64,000 bases of DNA from Anaerostipes sp. (GTDB lineage: Bacteria > Bacillota > Clostridia > Lachnospirales > Lachnospiraceae): NCBI RefSeq assembly GCF_018381315.1, contig NZ_JAGZSD010000020.1, forward strand, positions 30,008-94,007, in the 5' to 3' direction. Of this stretch, positions 41,360 through 50,058 are shown piece by piece. The stretch's first letter is position 1, and the number at the start of each line of letters is the position of its first letter. Position numbers and translations under genes: made by a program. Under the pieces are notes generated by a model. That model was not told the DNA's origin. It worked only from the letters and a program-made list of their open reading frames with translations, and did no database searches.

Positions 41360-42505
41360 TTATTTTTTATGTTTCCCAAAAAATCCTTTATGTTCTTCTT
41401 TCTTCGGTGCCTCACCCATAGATTCCTGGAACTTCTTCAGTGCATCTTTTTGATCTTCATTGAGATGTTCCGGTACCTGTACAACAAGGGTCACATAGTG
41501 ATCGCCCCTGACATTTTTATTCCTTAAGGTCGGTACACCTTTTCCTTTCAGACGCACCCTCGTATCTGTCTGGGTTCCTGCTTTGATTGTATAATCATAA
41601 GGACCGTCTACCGTATTGATCTTGATGGTTGCTCCCAGAGCTGCCTGTGTAAAGGAAATCGGTTCCGTAGAAATAATATCGTATTCCTGTCTCTGAAACT
41701 TCGGATGCCGGTCCACAGATACAACCACAAGAAGATCTCCTCTTGGGCCTCCGTTTGTGCCTGGCTCTCCTTTTCCGCGGATCCTGATACTCTGTCCATT
41801 GTTGATGCCGGCAGGCACTGAGACCTCGATGGTCTTTCTCTGGCTCGTATAGCCGGTTCCGTGACAATCCGGACATTTTTCCTTGATAACCTGGCCTGTT
41901 CCATGACAGTCCGGACATGTCTGGACATTTCTCACTGTGCCGAACATAGACTGCTGGGTATAAACCACCTGGCCTTTTCCGCCGCATTTCGGACATGTTT
42001 CCGGATGGGTGCCTGCTTTTGCACCGCTTCCATGACAGGAAGCACATTCCTCTTTGAGAGAAATCTCCAGTTTCTTTGTAGTTCCGAAGACTGCCTCTTC
42101 AAACGTCACATGAATCCTTGCCCGCACATGAGCACCCTGGGTCGGAGTATTGGCTGCGCGCTGGCTTCTTCCGCCCCCGCCGAACATACCGCCGAAGATA
42201 TCTCCGAAAATATCACCCATATCCCCGCCGAAATCAAAACCGCCGAATCCTCCATTAAATCCTCCGGGTCCGCCCTGCTCAAAGGCAGCATGACCAAACT
42301 GGTCATACTGCGCTTTCTTTTCAGGATCACTTAAGACTTCATAGGCCTCGGAAGCTTCTTTGAACTTCGCTTCGGCTACTTTATCTCCCGGGTTCGTATC
42401 TGGATGATACTGTTTCGCAAGTTTACGGTAGGCTTTCTTTATTTCTGATTCTGAAGCACCGCGGCTTACGCCCAGCACCTCATAATAATCTCGTTTATCT
42501 GCCAT
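41360..42505 (-). CDS. dnaJ: Chaperone protein DnaJ
   Basis: 381 residues with the full type I layout: J domain (1-70) with the HPD motif in QYHPDTNPGDK, a Gly/Phe-rich linker (GGFNGGFGGFDFGGDMG), four CxxCxGxG zinc-finger repeats (CASCHGSGA, CPKCGGKG, CPDCHGTG twice) and the C-terminal substrate-binding beta domains. It stimulates the ATPase of DnaK and delivers clients. Last gene of hrcA-grpE-dnaK-dnaJ. The start is preceded by AGAAGGTAG. Confidence 0.97.
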   Translation of the reverse strand: MADKRDYYEVLGVSRGASESEIKKAYRKLAKQYHPDTNPGDKVAEAKFKEASEAYEVLSDPEKKAQYDQFGHAAFEQGGPGGFNGGFGGFDFGGDMGDIFGDIFGGMFGGGGRSQRAANTPTQGAHVRARIHVTFEEAVFGTTKKLEISLKEECASCHGSGAKAGTHPETCPKCGGKGQVVYTQQSMFGTVRNVQTCPDCHGTGQVIKEKCPDCHGTGYTSQRKTIEVSVPAGINNGQSIRIRGKGEPGTNGGPRGDLLVVVSVDRHPKFQRQEYDIISTEPISFTQAALGATIKINTVDGPYDYTIKAGTQTDTRVRLKGKGVPTLRNKNVRGDHYVTLVVQVPEHLNEDQKDALKKFQESMGEAPKKEEHKGFFGKHKK

Positions 42506-42527
42506 AATCGTCTACCTTCTTTTTTCC

Positions 42528-44384
42528 TTATACTTCTTTGTAATCTCCATCTACGACATCATCTGCTGCACCTGCCGCTCCGGCATCTCCTGCAGTCTCC
42601 TGAGCTCCCTGGGCATTGGCTGCTGCAGCTTCGTACATCTTAGTAAATAATCCCTGTGCACTGTTCATGAGCTGATCTTTTTTATTCTTCAGATCTTCAA
42701 CCTGAGCGTCTGTAAGTTCAGCATCTTTTGTCTGCTCCAGCAAGTCTTTTAATGCTTTCAGATCTTCTTCAACTTTTACTTTTTCTGTGGCATCTACTTT
42801 GTCTCCTGCTTCTTCCAGAGCTTTTTCTGTCTGGAATACCATAGAATCAGCTTCGTTTCTTGTATCGATGGCTTCTTTTCTCTTCTTATCCTGATTTTCA
42901 AACTCTGCTGCTTCTTTTACTGCCTTGTCGATATCTTCATCAGACATGTTGGATCCGCCTGTAATGGTAATGTGCTGCTCTGCCCCTGTTCCAAGGTCTT
43001 TGGCAGAAACCTTTACAATACCGTTGGCGTCAATGTCAAAGGTTACTTCGATCTGAGGCACTCCTCTTCTGGCAGGTGCAATACCGTCCAGACGGAATCT
43101 TCCTAAAGATTTGTTGTCTTTGGCAAACTGGCGCTCACCCTGAACAACGTTGATGTCTACTGCTGTCTGATTATCTTCTGCTGTAGAGAAGATCTGGCTT
43201 TTCTTTGTCGGAATTGTTGTATTTCTCTCGATCAGTCTGGTTGCAACACCGCCCATAGTCTCGATAGATAAAGACAATGGAGTTACGTCCAGAAGAAGGA
43301 TATCGCCTGCACCTGCGTCTCCGGCTAATTTACCGCCCTGGATAGATGCACCGATTGCAACACACTCATCCGGATTGATTCCCTTGAATGGCTCTTTTCC
43401 TGTCAGCTGTTTTACTTTATCCTGTACAGCAGGGATTCTTGTAGATCCGCCTACCAGCAGAACCTTGCTCAGCTCAGAAGCGGCGATGCCTGCGTCTTTT
43501 AATGCTGTATTTACAGGAGTTGCTGTTCTTTCAACAAGAGAGAGTGTAAGCTCATCAAACTTAGCTCTTGTAAGGTTCATGTCAAAATGTTTCGGTCCTT
43601 CGTTTGTTGCTGTGATAAACGGAAGGTTGATGTTGGTTGTTGTGGCAGAGGAAAGCTCTTTTTTCGCTTTTTCAGCAGCTTCTTTTAATCTCTGCATTGC
43701 CATTTTGTCTCCAGAGAGGTCAACACCTTCCTGTTTCTTGAACTCATCTAACATATAATTTGTGATCACGTTGTCAAAGTCATCTCCGCCCAGTTTATTA
43801 TCTCCGGCTGTAGAGAGAACCTCGATGACACCATCTCCGATCTCGATGATAGAAACGTCGAAGGTACCGCCTCCTAAGTCATAAACCATGATCTTCTGCT
43901 CGTTTTCGTTGTCCAGCCCGTAAGATAAAGCTGCTGCTGTCGGCTCGTTGATGATACGTTTTACGTCAAGTCCTGCAATCTTACCTGCATCTTTTGTTGC
44001 CTGTCTCTGAGCATCGTTAAAGTAAGCCGGTACTGTGATAACTGCTTCTGTTACTTTTTCTCCAAGGTAGTTTTCAGCATCTGCTTTCAGTTTCTGAAGT
44101 ACCATCGCTGAAATTTCCTGCGGTGTGTAGTTCTTGTCATCAATTTTTACTTTGTAATCAGTTCCCATGTGGCGTTTGATAGAAGAGATCGTCTTCTCTG
44201 CATTTGTAACTGCCTGGCGTTTTGCAGGTTCTCCGACGATACGCTCGTCTGTCTTTGTAAAAGCTACAACAGACGGTGTTGTTCTAACACCTTCTGCATT
44301 TGTAATAACGGTTGGTTTTCCGCCTTCCATCACTGCTACACAGCTGTTTGTTGTTCCTAAATCGATACCAATAATTTTACCCAT
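42528..44384 (-). CDS. dnaK: Chaperone protein DnaK (Hsp70)
   Basis: 618 residues. The nucleotide-binding domain (1-380) has IGIDLGTTNSCVAVMEGG, VYDLGGGTFDVSIIEI and LLVGGSTRIPAVQ. The substrate-binding domain and helical lid follow, and the C-terminus is Ala/Gly-rich with an acidic end (VVDGDYKEV). It is the main Hsp70 of the cell, encoded in the HrcA regulon. GGAGG is 9 nt before the ATG. Compare the second DnaK at 46272-48011, which is shorter and lacks this tail. Confidence 0.98.
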   Translation of the reverse strand: MGKIIGIDLGTTNSCVAVMEGGKPTVITNAEGVRTTPSVVAFTKTDERIVGEPAKRQAVTNAEKTISSIKRHMGTDYKVKIDDKNYTPQEISAMVLQKLKADAENYLGEKVTEAVITVPAYFNDAQRQATKDAGKIAGLDVKRIINEPTAAALSYGLDNENEQKIMVYDLGGGTFDVSIIEIGDGVIEVLSTAGDNKLGGDDFDNVITNYMLDEFKKQEGVDLSGDKMAMQRLKEAAEKAKKELSSATTTNINLPFITATNEGPKHFDMNLTRAKFDELTLSLVERTATPVNTALKDAGIAASELSKVLLVGGSTRIPAVQDKVKQLTGKEPFKGINPDECVAIGASIQGGKLAGDAGAGDILLLDVTPLSLSIETMGGVATRLIERNTTIPTKKSQIFSTAEDNQTAVDINVVQGERQFAKDNKSLGRFRLDGIAPARRGVPQIEVTFDIDANGIVKVSAKDLGTGAEQHITITGGSNMSDEDIDKAVKEAAEFENQDKKRKEAIDTRNEADSMVFQTEKALEEAGDKVDATEKVKVEEDLKALKDLLEQTKDAELTDAQVEDLKNKKDQLMNSAQGLFTKMYEAAAANAQGAQETAGDAGAAGAADDVVDGDYKEV

Positions 44385-44457
44385 GATAATTTCCTCCTAA
44401 AAATAAATCCTTCTATATTTCCAATGCTTTCGCTTGATTTTCTCAAGTTTCTTACAT

Positions 44458-45033
44458 TTAGTTCGCTACTTTTACCATACTGTGCCGAAGCACGCTTTCC
44501 TTATACATATATCCTTTCTGCAGTTCTTCAACTACAACATTTTCTCCGGCTTCTTCATCTTCTACATGCATCACTGCGTTGTGGAGATTTGCATCGAATT
44601 CTTTGCCTTCGGCTTCCATGGCCTTGACTCCGAGTTCATCGAGAGTTCCCATAAGCTGCTTGTAGATCTGTTCAATTCCCTGAACAAACGGAGTATCCTT
44701 TTCCTCTTCTGCTACCGCCTGAAGTCCTCTTTCAAAATTGTCAACGACCGGCAGAAGCTTTTCTAATACTCCCATGGCTCCCATGTCATATCTCTGGACA
44801 AACTCTTTTGCCGTTCTTTTTCTGACATTTTCAAACTCTGCCATCAGACGCTGATACTTGTCGGTAAGCTCCCCGATCTGCTGGTCTTTCTCCTTCATCA
44901 GATCTTCTGCCGCCTGCTTTTTAGATGTCTTCCTGCCTGCCTTTTTTGTATCTTTATCTTTTGCAGTTTCCTGTTCTTCCGTTTTCTTATCTTCTTTTAT
45001 TTCTTCTTCCTGAACCTTTTTTTCTTCTCCCAT
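44458..45033 (-). CDS. grpE: Nucleotide exchange factor GrpE
   Basis: 191 residues. A long, highly charged N-terminal coiled-coil (KVQEEEIKEDKKTEEQETAK and onward) is followed by the dimerisation helix (YQRLMAEFENVRKRTAKE) and the small beta domain (NAVMHVEDEEAGENVVVEEL, LQKGYMYKESVLRHSMVKVAN). It releases ADP from DnaK and acts as a thermosensor. It stands between hrcA and dnaK with gaps of 15 and 73 bp. Confidence 0.97.
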   Translation of the reverse strand: MGEEKKVQEEEIKEDKKTEEQETAKDKDTKKAGRKTSKKQAAEDLMKEKDQQIGELTDKYQRLMAEFENVRKRTAKEFVQRYDMGAMGVLEKLLPVVDNFERGLQAVAEEEKDTPFVQGIEQIYKQLMGTLDELGVKAMEAEGKEFDANLHNAVMHVEDEEAGENVVVEELQKGYMYKESVLRHSMVKVAN

Positions 45034-45048
45034 AATGCACCTTCCCTT

Positions 45049-46077
45049 CTATGGTTTTTTCTTAAATAAATCGTTGATCTCATCGGTAAGATTCTGCAGG
45101 GTTTTTACAACCCGTTTATAATCCATACGTTTGGGACCGATGATCCCGATAGTTCCGGTTCCGCCTTCCTCCAGTTCATAAGTGGCTGTCACAATACTGC
45201 AGTCTCTCATATTCTTCACCGGAGCTTCATCTCCGATATAGACCTGGATTCCGTGGTGGTCATCACTTCCCAATGTATCATCCACCAGCTTATTCAGCGC
45301 CTTCTTTTCTACTAAGGCATCCAAAAGCTCAGTGGCAGTTTCCGGCGCCCCAAGCTCCGGGTACTTCAGGATATTAGAAGCACCTCCTGTATAAATCTCC
45401 AGCTGATCTGCATTGTGGATAACAACTGCGATCTCTTCCAGGATCTTTTCCAGGATTTTGCTGTGTATCCCGGCCTGCTGCTTCATGGTCTGAATCAGCT
45501 CCAGATTGATCTCCTTCAGCGTCAGCCCCTGCAGGAAAGAATTTAATAATACATTCAGCTTCAGGACTTCGTCATTTGCCAGTGGTTTTTCCACATCGAT
45601 GATCTGGTTTTTAACGATATTGCCGTCTGCCACGATGACCGCCAGCAGACTGTAATCATCTACCTGGGAAAGCTGCACAAACTTGAGTTTTGTGTTCTTG
45701 TACTGAGGAGCAGATACCATTGTAGCATAATTCGTACTGGATGCCAGGACGTTTGCAACCTGTTTTAACATCACTTCCATCTTGTCGACCTTCTGCACAA
45801 GCTCGAGCCGTTCTTCTTCGTCCGACTCCCTGTCCTGCATCAGCTGGTCTACATAAAACCGATATCCCAGATCAGATGGAATACGGCCGGCAGAAGTGTG
45901 AGGCTGCAGAATGAATCCCAGATCTTCCAGATCCGCCATCTCATTGCGGATCGTGGCCGAACTCAGATTCAGTCCTTCCATCTTGGAAATTGTCCTGGAG
46001 CCAACTGGCTCCCCGGTCTCCAGATAATTTGCTATAATCGCTTTTAATATTAATCTTTTACGATCATTTAAATCCAT
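45049..46077 (-). CDS. hrcA: Heat-inducible transcription repressor HrcA
   Basis: 342 residues. The N-terminal winged helix (MDLNDRKRLILKAIIANYLE, GEPVGSRTISKMEGLNLSSA, TIRNEMADLEDLGFI) is followed by PHTSAGRIPSDLGYRFYVD and a GAF-like C-terminal region (GTIGIIGPKRMDYKRVV). It binds CIRCE and represses its own operon; GroEL is the usual co-factor. The start at 46077 is behind AAAGGAAAG. The CIRCE element lies just 20 bp upstream, confirming autoregulation. Confidence 0.97.
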   Translation of the reverse strand: MDLNDRKRLILKAIIANYLETGEPVGSRTISKMEGLNLSSATIRNEMADLEDLGFILQPHTSAGRIPSDLGYRFYVDQLMQDRESDEEERLELVQKVDKMEVMLKQVANVLASSTNYATMVSAPQYKNTKLKFVQLSQVDDYSLLAVIVADGNIVKNQIIDVEKPLANDEVLKLNVLLNSFLQGLTLKEINLELIQTMKQQAGIHSKILEKILEEIAVVIHNADQLEIYTGGASNILKYPELGAPETATELLDALVEKKALNKLVDDTLGSDDHHGIQVYIGDEAPVKNMRDCSIVTATYELEEGGTGTIGIIGPKRMDYKRVVKTLQNLTDEINDLFKKKP

Positions 46078-46096
46078 GGTATCTTTCCTTTCATTA

Positions 46097-46123
46097 TTAG
46101 CACTCAACTTAGACGAGTGCTAA
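46097..46123 (-). promoter_or_regulatory. CIRCE operator
   Basis: Perfect TTAGCACTC-N9-GAGTGCTAA (46097-46105 and 46115-46123), identical to the classical HrcA-binding consensus. It lies between the promoter and hrcA start codon. Confidence 0.97.
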
Positions 46124-46135
46124 TATCTATAACAT

Positions 46136-46164
46136 AAGTTATCACTTTTAAAATTTCTTGTCAA
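46136..46164 (-). promoter_or_regulatory. Promoter of the hrcA-grpE-dnaK-dnaJ operon
   Basis: TTGACA (46159-46164) and TAACTT (46136-46141) are 17 nt apart on the minus strand. CIRCE follows at once, so HrcA blocks initiation. Confidence 0.75.
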
Positions 46165-46212
46165 CCCCTCCTATAAAAATTTTTAAAAATGTCTCCGGAA
46201 ATACTCATAAAA

Positions 46213-46255
46213 TATAGAAGGAACCAGATCTTTTCAAAGAACGGTTCCTTCTATA
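46213..46255 (-). terminator. Terminator of the second chaperone operon
   Basis: A 13-bp perfect stem TATAGAAGGAACC (46213-46225) with GGTTCCTTCTATA (46243-46255) is followed on the minus strand by TTTTATG. It separates the dnaK2 unit from the hrcA promoter, so the heat-shock operon has its own control. Confidence 0.8.
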
Positions 46256-46271
46256 CTATCTACTTTATGAC

Positions 46272-48011
46272 CTATGCATCCGGACAGGCCGACAGCAGTT
46301 CTTCCTTTGCTGCATTGAGCTCTGCTGCCTGCTCCCCGTTGATTTTTTCAAGCTTCACGCGCTTCATGACCTTTTTCACAGAAGCGGCGGCATCTTTTAT
46401 TGCTTTCTTTTTTCCTTTTTCAATATCTTTCTTGTGTTCTGCAAGATACTGTTCTGCCCTGGCAAGCGCTTCCTCTGTCTCATGGTAAACCTGCACCGCC
46501 TCTTTGTGCTCCTCATCAAATGCGGCATTCTCCTGTGCATCGCGGATGGCCTGTTCAATCTCATCTTCGGACATATTGGAGCTGGAGGTAATCACCACAC
46601 TCTGCTCTTTGCCGGTTCCAAGATCTTTGGCCGAAACCTTCAGGATGCCGTTGACGTCAATGTCAAAGGTTACTTCGATCTGAGGCACTCCCCGTACCGC
46701 GCGCTTGATGCCTTTTAACCGGAAGTTTCCGATTACTTTATTCTCCTTGGCCATCACACGCTCTCCCTGCAGAACCTTGATATCCACAGCTGTCTGGAAG
46801 TTCGCCCCTGTCGTAAAGATCTGGCTGTGGCGGGTCGGAATGGTTGAGTTCCTTTCAATGATCCTTGTGGCCATGCCTCCCATAGTCTCGATGGAGAGAG
46901 AAAGCGGAGTTACATCCATTAAAAGAACTTCGTTGGTTCCTGCCTCTCCTGCCAGCTTTCCGCCCTGAATAGCTGCTCCCAGCGCAACACACTCATCAGG
47001 ATTTAAAGACTGGTCCGGCCGCTTTCCTGTAATCTCTCCCACTTTTCTCTGTACTGCAGGGATCCTTGTGGATCCTCCCACCATAAGCACCCTGCTCAGT
47101 TCTCCCGCTGAAAGACCTGCATCTTTTAATGCATTTCTGACCGGCTCTTCTGTCTTGGCCACCAGACCGTAAGTCAGCTCTTCAAACTTCGTCCTGGTGA
47201 GCTGGATGTCCATATGATGGGTCTCTCCCCGGTCCACCACAATAAACGGCAGGTTGACATTGGTCTCTGACATACTGGACAGTTCAATCTTGGCTTTCTC
47301 AGCCGCTTCCCTGATCCGCTGCATTGCCTGCATGTCTGACTTCAGATTGATCCCGTCCGTTTTCTTGAATGTCTCCACCAGATAATCTGCAACGGCCTGG
47401 TCAAAATCATCTCCCCCGAGGTGATTATTTCCCGAAGTCGCCAGAACCTCAATGACTCCGTCCTCTATCTGGATGACAGATACATCAAAGGTTCCTCCGC
47501 CCAGATCGTAGACCATGATTTTTTGTTCTGTTCCATTGTCCAGGCCGTAAGCCAGTGCAGCGGCCGTGGGCTCATTGATGATTCTCTTCACATCCAGGCC
47601 TGCAATTCTTCCTGCATCCTTGGTTGCCTGTCTCTGGGCATCATTAAAATATGCCGGAACTGTGATCACAGCCTCTGTTACCTGGGTTCCAAGATAGCTT
47701 TCTGCATCGTCCTTGAGTTTCATCAGTATCTGTGCAGATATCTCCTGAGGCAGATATTTCTTCCCGTCGATCTTTACCCTGTAGTCTGTTCCCATATGCC
47801 GCTTAATGGATGACACTGTACGCTCCGGATTTGCCGCAGACTGTCTCTTGGCGGCATCACCGATCAGACGCTCTCCATTCTTTGTCAATGCCATAACAGA
47901 AGGGGTCGTCCTTGATCCCTCCGCATTGTGAATCACCACTGCCTTCCCGCCTTCCATAACGGCAGTGCAGCTGTTGGTCGTTCCTAAATCAATCCCTATG
48001 ATCTTACCCAT
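46272..48011 (-). CDS. Second DnaK (Hsp70) paralogue
   Basis: 579 residues, closely similar to the canonical DnaK next door. The ATPase motifs are complete: IGIDLGTTNSCTAVMEGG, VYDLGGGTFDVSVIQIEDG, LMVGGSTRIPAVQ. The substrate-binding domain is also present (IERNSTIPTRHSQIF, GVPQIEVTFDIDVNGILKV). It is about 40 residues shorter: the lid ends in AAKEELLSACPDA and there is no Ala/Gly-rich acidic tail. It should be an active Hsp70, probably with the J-domain protein encoded 21 bp upstream as partner. No GrpE is encoded in this unit and no CIRCE lies upstream. Confidence 0.95.
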   Translation of the reverse strand: MGKIIGIDLGTTNSCTAVMEGGKAVVIHNAEGSRTTPSVMALTKNGERLIGDAAKRQSAANPERTVSSIKRHMGTDYRVKIDGKKYLPQEISAQILMKLKDDAESYLGTQVTEAVITVPAYFNDAQRQATKDAGRIAGLDVKRIINEPTAAALAYGLDNGTEQKIMVYDLGGGTFDVSVIQIEDGVIEVLATSGNNHLGGDDFDQAVADYLVETFKKTDGINLKSDMQAMQRIREAAEKAKIELSSMSETNVNLPFIVVDRGETHHMDIQLTRTKFEELTYGLVAKTEEPVRNALKDAGLSAGELSRVLMVGGSTRIPAVQRKVGEITGKRPDQSLNPDECVALGAAIQGGKLAGEAGTNEVLLMDVTPLSLSIETMGGMATRIIERNSTIPTRHSQIFTTGANFQTAVDIKVLQGERVMAKENKVIGNFRLKGIKRAVRGVPQIEVTFDIDVNGILKVSAKDLGTGKEQSVVITSSSNMSEDEIEQAIRDAQENAAFDEEHKEAVQVYHETEEALARAEQYLAEHKKDIEKGKKKAIKDAAASVKKVMKRVKLEKINGEQAAELNAAKEELLSACPDA

Positions 48012-48032
48012 AAGTCCTCCTGTTTCTGTTTA

Positions 48033-48638
48033 TTAAAATGGCCTGCAGCAGCAGTTGCATATTAAATTCAGCATACAAAGCTGCATGCAGAAATTGCTTC
48101 CCATACTGCTTCTTCCGTACCCGGAGCCCATATTCTGATACCAGTTTCCGCCCTGCTGCATCTGCCTTAACAGCATCTGGTATTCCATATTGGAAGGATC
48201 CATCTGCACAGCAGTCTGTGCGTGCTCCAGAGCAGTTACATTGTTGCCGATGCCCAGATTGGCCACAGCACTGAAATAAAACCACTGTGCGCTTCTCTCC
48301 GGGATTGTGCTCAGCACCTGCAGTGCCTCCTGATAACGGCCTGCCCGCAGAAAATTATAGGCGGCTGTCATATCAGCTGTGCCTGTGTATCCTCCGTAAG
48401 AAGACTGTCCTCCCTGATACGGACCGCCGTATGTGTTCCCTCCGGATGCGCCGTATTTCCTAAAATCCATGACCTTTTTGTAGGCCTCCTGGACTTCTTT
48501 AAATTTCCGTTCTGCATATTCCGGCTGATTTAAATTGGCATCCGGGTGGTATTTTTTGCTCAGCTTCCGGTATGCTTTTTTGATTTCCTCATCGGTGGCA
48601 TCCGAAGATACCCCGAGGATTGTATATGCTTCATCCAT
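48033..48638 (-). CDS. J-domain protein with TPR-like repeats and Cys-rich tail
   Basis: 201 residues. The J domain (about 1-60) starts DEAYTILGVSSDATDEEIKK and has HPD in KKYHPDANLNQ. A Gly/Tyr-rich linker (GGNTYGGPYQGGQSSYGGY) follows, then two TPR-like helix pairs (AYNFLRAGRYQEALQVL, AVANLGIGNNVTALEHAQTA). The tail has an unusual cysteine cluster (FCMQLCMLNL and ICNCCCRPF). I start at 48638, because GAGGAAG lies 8 nt upstream; it overlaps the DUF5685 stop by 8 nt. It probably recruits the second DnaK to a specific client; the cysteine tail may bind metal or membrane. Confidence 0.85.
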   Translation of the reverse strand: MDEAYTILGVSSDATDEEIKKAYRKLSKKYHPDANLNQPEYAERKFKEVQEAYKKVMDFRKYGASGGNTYGGPYQGGQSSYGGYTGTADMTAAYNFLRAGRYQEALQVLSTIPERSAQWFYFSAVANLGIGNNVTALEHAQTAVQMDPSNMEYQMLLRQMQQGGNWYQNMGSGYGRSSMGSNFCMQLCMLNLICNCCCRPF

Positions 48639-49476
48639 TTCTTTCTTCCTCATTGCCTTTTCTTTTGTTCTTAGCGATTTCAAACTTGGTCCATACACCA
48701 GAATAAATGATATTCCTGAGAATTTCAACATCCTTAAGAATCGGCAGACGCTCAAACACTGCGGCACACTCTGTCATCATCATGGTAAGAACGGTCTCCG
48801 CCTTCTGCTCAAATCCCGAATCTTCGGCATAAAAACTCCACGGATTATATCTTCCGTGCTTCCGGTCATCTGCCAGATCCTCATAGGCGTCCATAAGATA
48901 AATAAACTTTCCAAGAAAAAATCCCATTTTTCTTAAATCTTCAGACCACTCATCTTCCCGGATGACAAAAATCTCTCCCAGCATCTCCCCCGTAAGCCCT
49001 GCTACACGGTCCAGCTGGTTTACTTCTTCTTTCTCGCACACTGAAAGCCTTTTTATATAGGTACGGACTGCCCTGCTCTGTCTCGGGTATCTCCGGCTGA
49101 TCTCTGCACAGGATCTGCGGATGCTGTCTGCCAGCACCAGGCTTTTTAACTTCCTGTCATCCTCCCAGTCATCCAGCAGATTGTAATACGTAAGAAGCAT
49201 TCCCATGTCCGCCGCATAATCACTCAGCTGATTACACAGCACACTTTGTCTCTTTGCAGGATGCAGCCCGCAAAAATGTTTTCCGGAATAAAGTTTTGGT
49301 TCGTAAAGACCATTCAGAAGAATCGTGAGAAATGTCATATCATAACTCAGAGTCAGCTGTCCTTTCTTTCCGTGAGCTTTCTTAAGCCTTTGGCACAGTC
49401 CGCAGTAATAAGCGCGGTACCGTTCAAAATCTTTGATCTTCATCTCCGGCTTATTGACAATCAGATATCCAAACAT
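48631..49476 (-). CDS. DUF5685 family protein with prenyl-synthase-like Asp motifs
   Basis: 281 residues, mostly helical and soluble. N-terminal cysteines (YYCGLCQRLKKAHG, HFCGLHPAKR, VLCNQL) could bind metal. Two acidic helices are striking: YYNLLDDWEDDRK (about 96-108) and FIYLMDAYEDLADDRKHGRY (about 190-210), with VAGLTGEMLGEIF between them. These resemble the two Asp-rich motifs and the VAGTVG segment of squalene/phytoene synthases. I know of no function for DUF5685. It is the second gene of the zinc ribbon-DUF5685-J protein-DnaK2 unit. Confidence 0.8.
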   Translation of the reverse strand: MFGYLIVNKPEMKIKDFERYRAYYCGLCQRLKKAHGKKGQLTLSYDMTFLTILLNGLYEPKLYSGKHFCGLHPAKRQSVLCNQLSDYAADMGMLLTYYNLLDDWEDDRKLKSLVLADSIRRSCAEISRRYPRQSRAVRTYIKRLSVCEKEEVNQLDRVAGLTGEMLGEIFVIREDEWSEDLRKMGFFLGKFIYLMDAYEDLADDRKHGRYNPWSFYAEDSGFEQKAETVLTMMMTECAAVFERLPILKDVEILRNIIYSGVWTKFEIAKNKRKGNEEERNG

Positions 49477-49488
49477 ACAAACCTCCTT

Positions 49489-49887
49489 TTATGACTTCGC
49501 CTGAAATTCCCTGCGGCATTTGGGACAAGTAATTACAATCTTCCCCTTGCCTTTGGGCACTCTGATATCCTGGCCGCAGCCCGGACACCGGAAGAACCTG
49601 TGGGTCTTTCTCTGTTCAAAATGCAGCTTCTTCTTTGAAAAAAAGCCGGTAATCTTTCTCGTTTTTCTCAGAAATGCCGCATTTTCCGCTGATCTTTTGG
49701 AAATATTCCTGGATAGAATCCTGGAATAACTGTATACCAGCAAAATAAGCCCCAAATAATAAAAAAGGAAAGCCTTCTTTATAAGAATAGGAAGAAACAT
49801 TCCCACCAGAGCTGCAGTCAATAAAAATTTGGAAAGGGAATCTGTGCCGTATCGTCCCCTTAAAAAATTCTGAATCTTATCTCTCAT
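49489..49887 (-). CDS. Small membrane protein with C-terminal zinc ribbon
   Basis: 132 residues. Two adjacent membrane helices (about 19-35 and 41-57: LLTAALVGMFLPILI, FLFYYLGLILLVYSY) are followed by a basic stretch and a zinc ribbon, FRCPGCGQDIRVPKGKGK then ITCPKCRREFQ (CxxC...CxxC), at the C-terminus. Two adjacent ATGs exist; 49887 has the better spacing from AAAGGTG. It is the first gene of the second chaperone operon, 12 bp before the DUF5685 gene. No function is known. Confidence 0.8.
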   Translation of the reverse strand: MRDKIQNFLRGRYGTDSLSKFLLTAALVGMFLPILIKKAFLFYYLGLILLVYSYSRILSRNISKRSAENAAFLRKTRKITGFFSKKKLHFEQRKTHRFFRCPGCGQDIRVPKGKGKIVITCPKCRREFQAKS

Positions 49888-50058
49888 CATCTCACCTTTC
49901 TATGCTTTCAAACACAGTCTGCTATTGTATAAAAATTGTCATAGATAACATTATAGCATTTCCTTCCTGGATAAAATATAAATTAATTATAAAAAGTCTG
50001 AACTTTTTGTGTCATAGAAACAATCATTTTTCATATAATGAACAAAGGAGATGATGAA

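Noticed and set aside
46272..48011. dnaK2 as a decayed duplicate of dnaK
   Set aside because: All ATPase and substrate-domain motifs are intact over 579 residues, with its own RBS and partner genes, so it is a functional paralogue.
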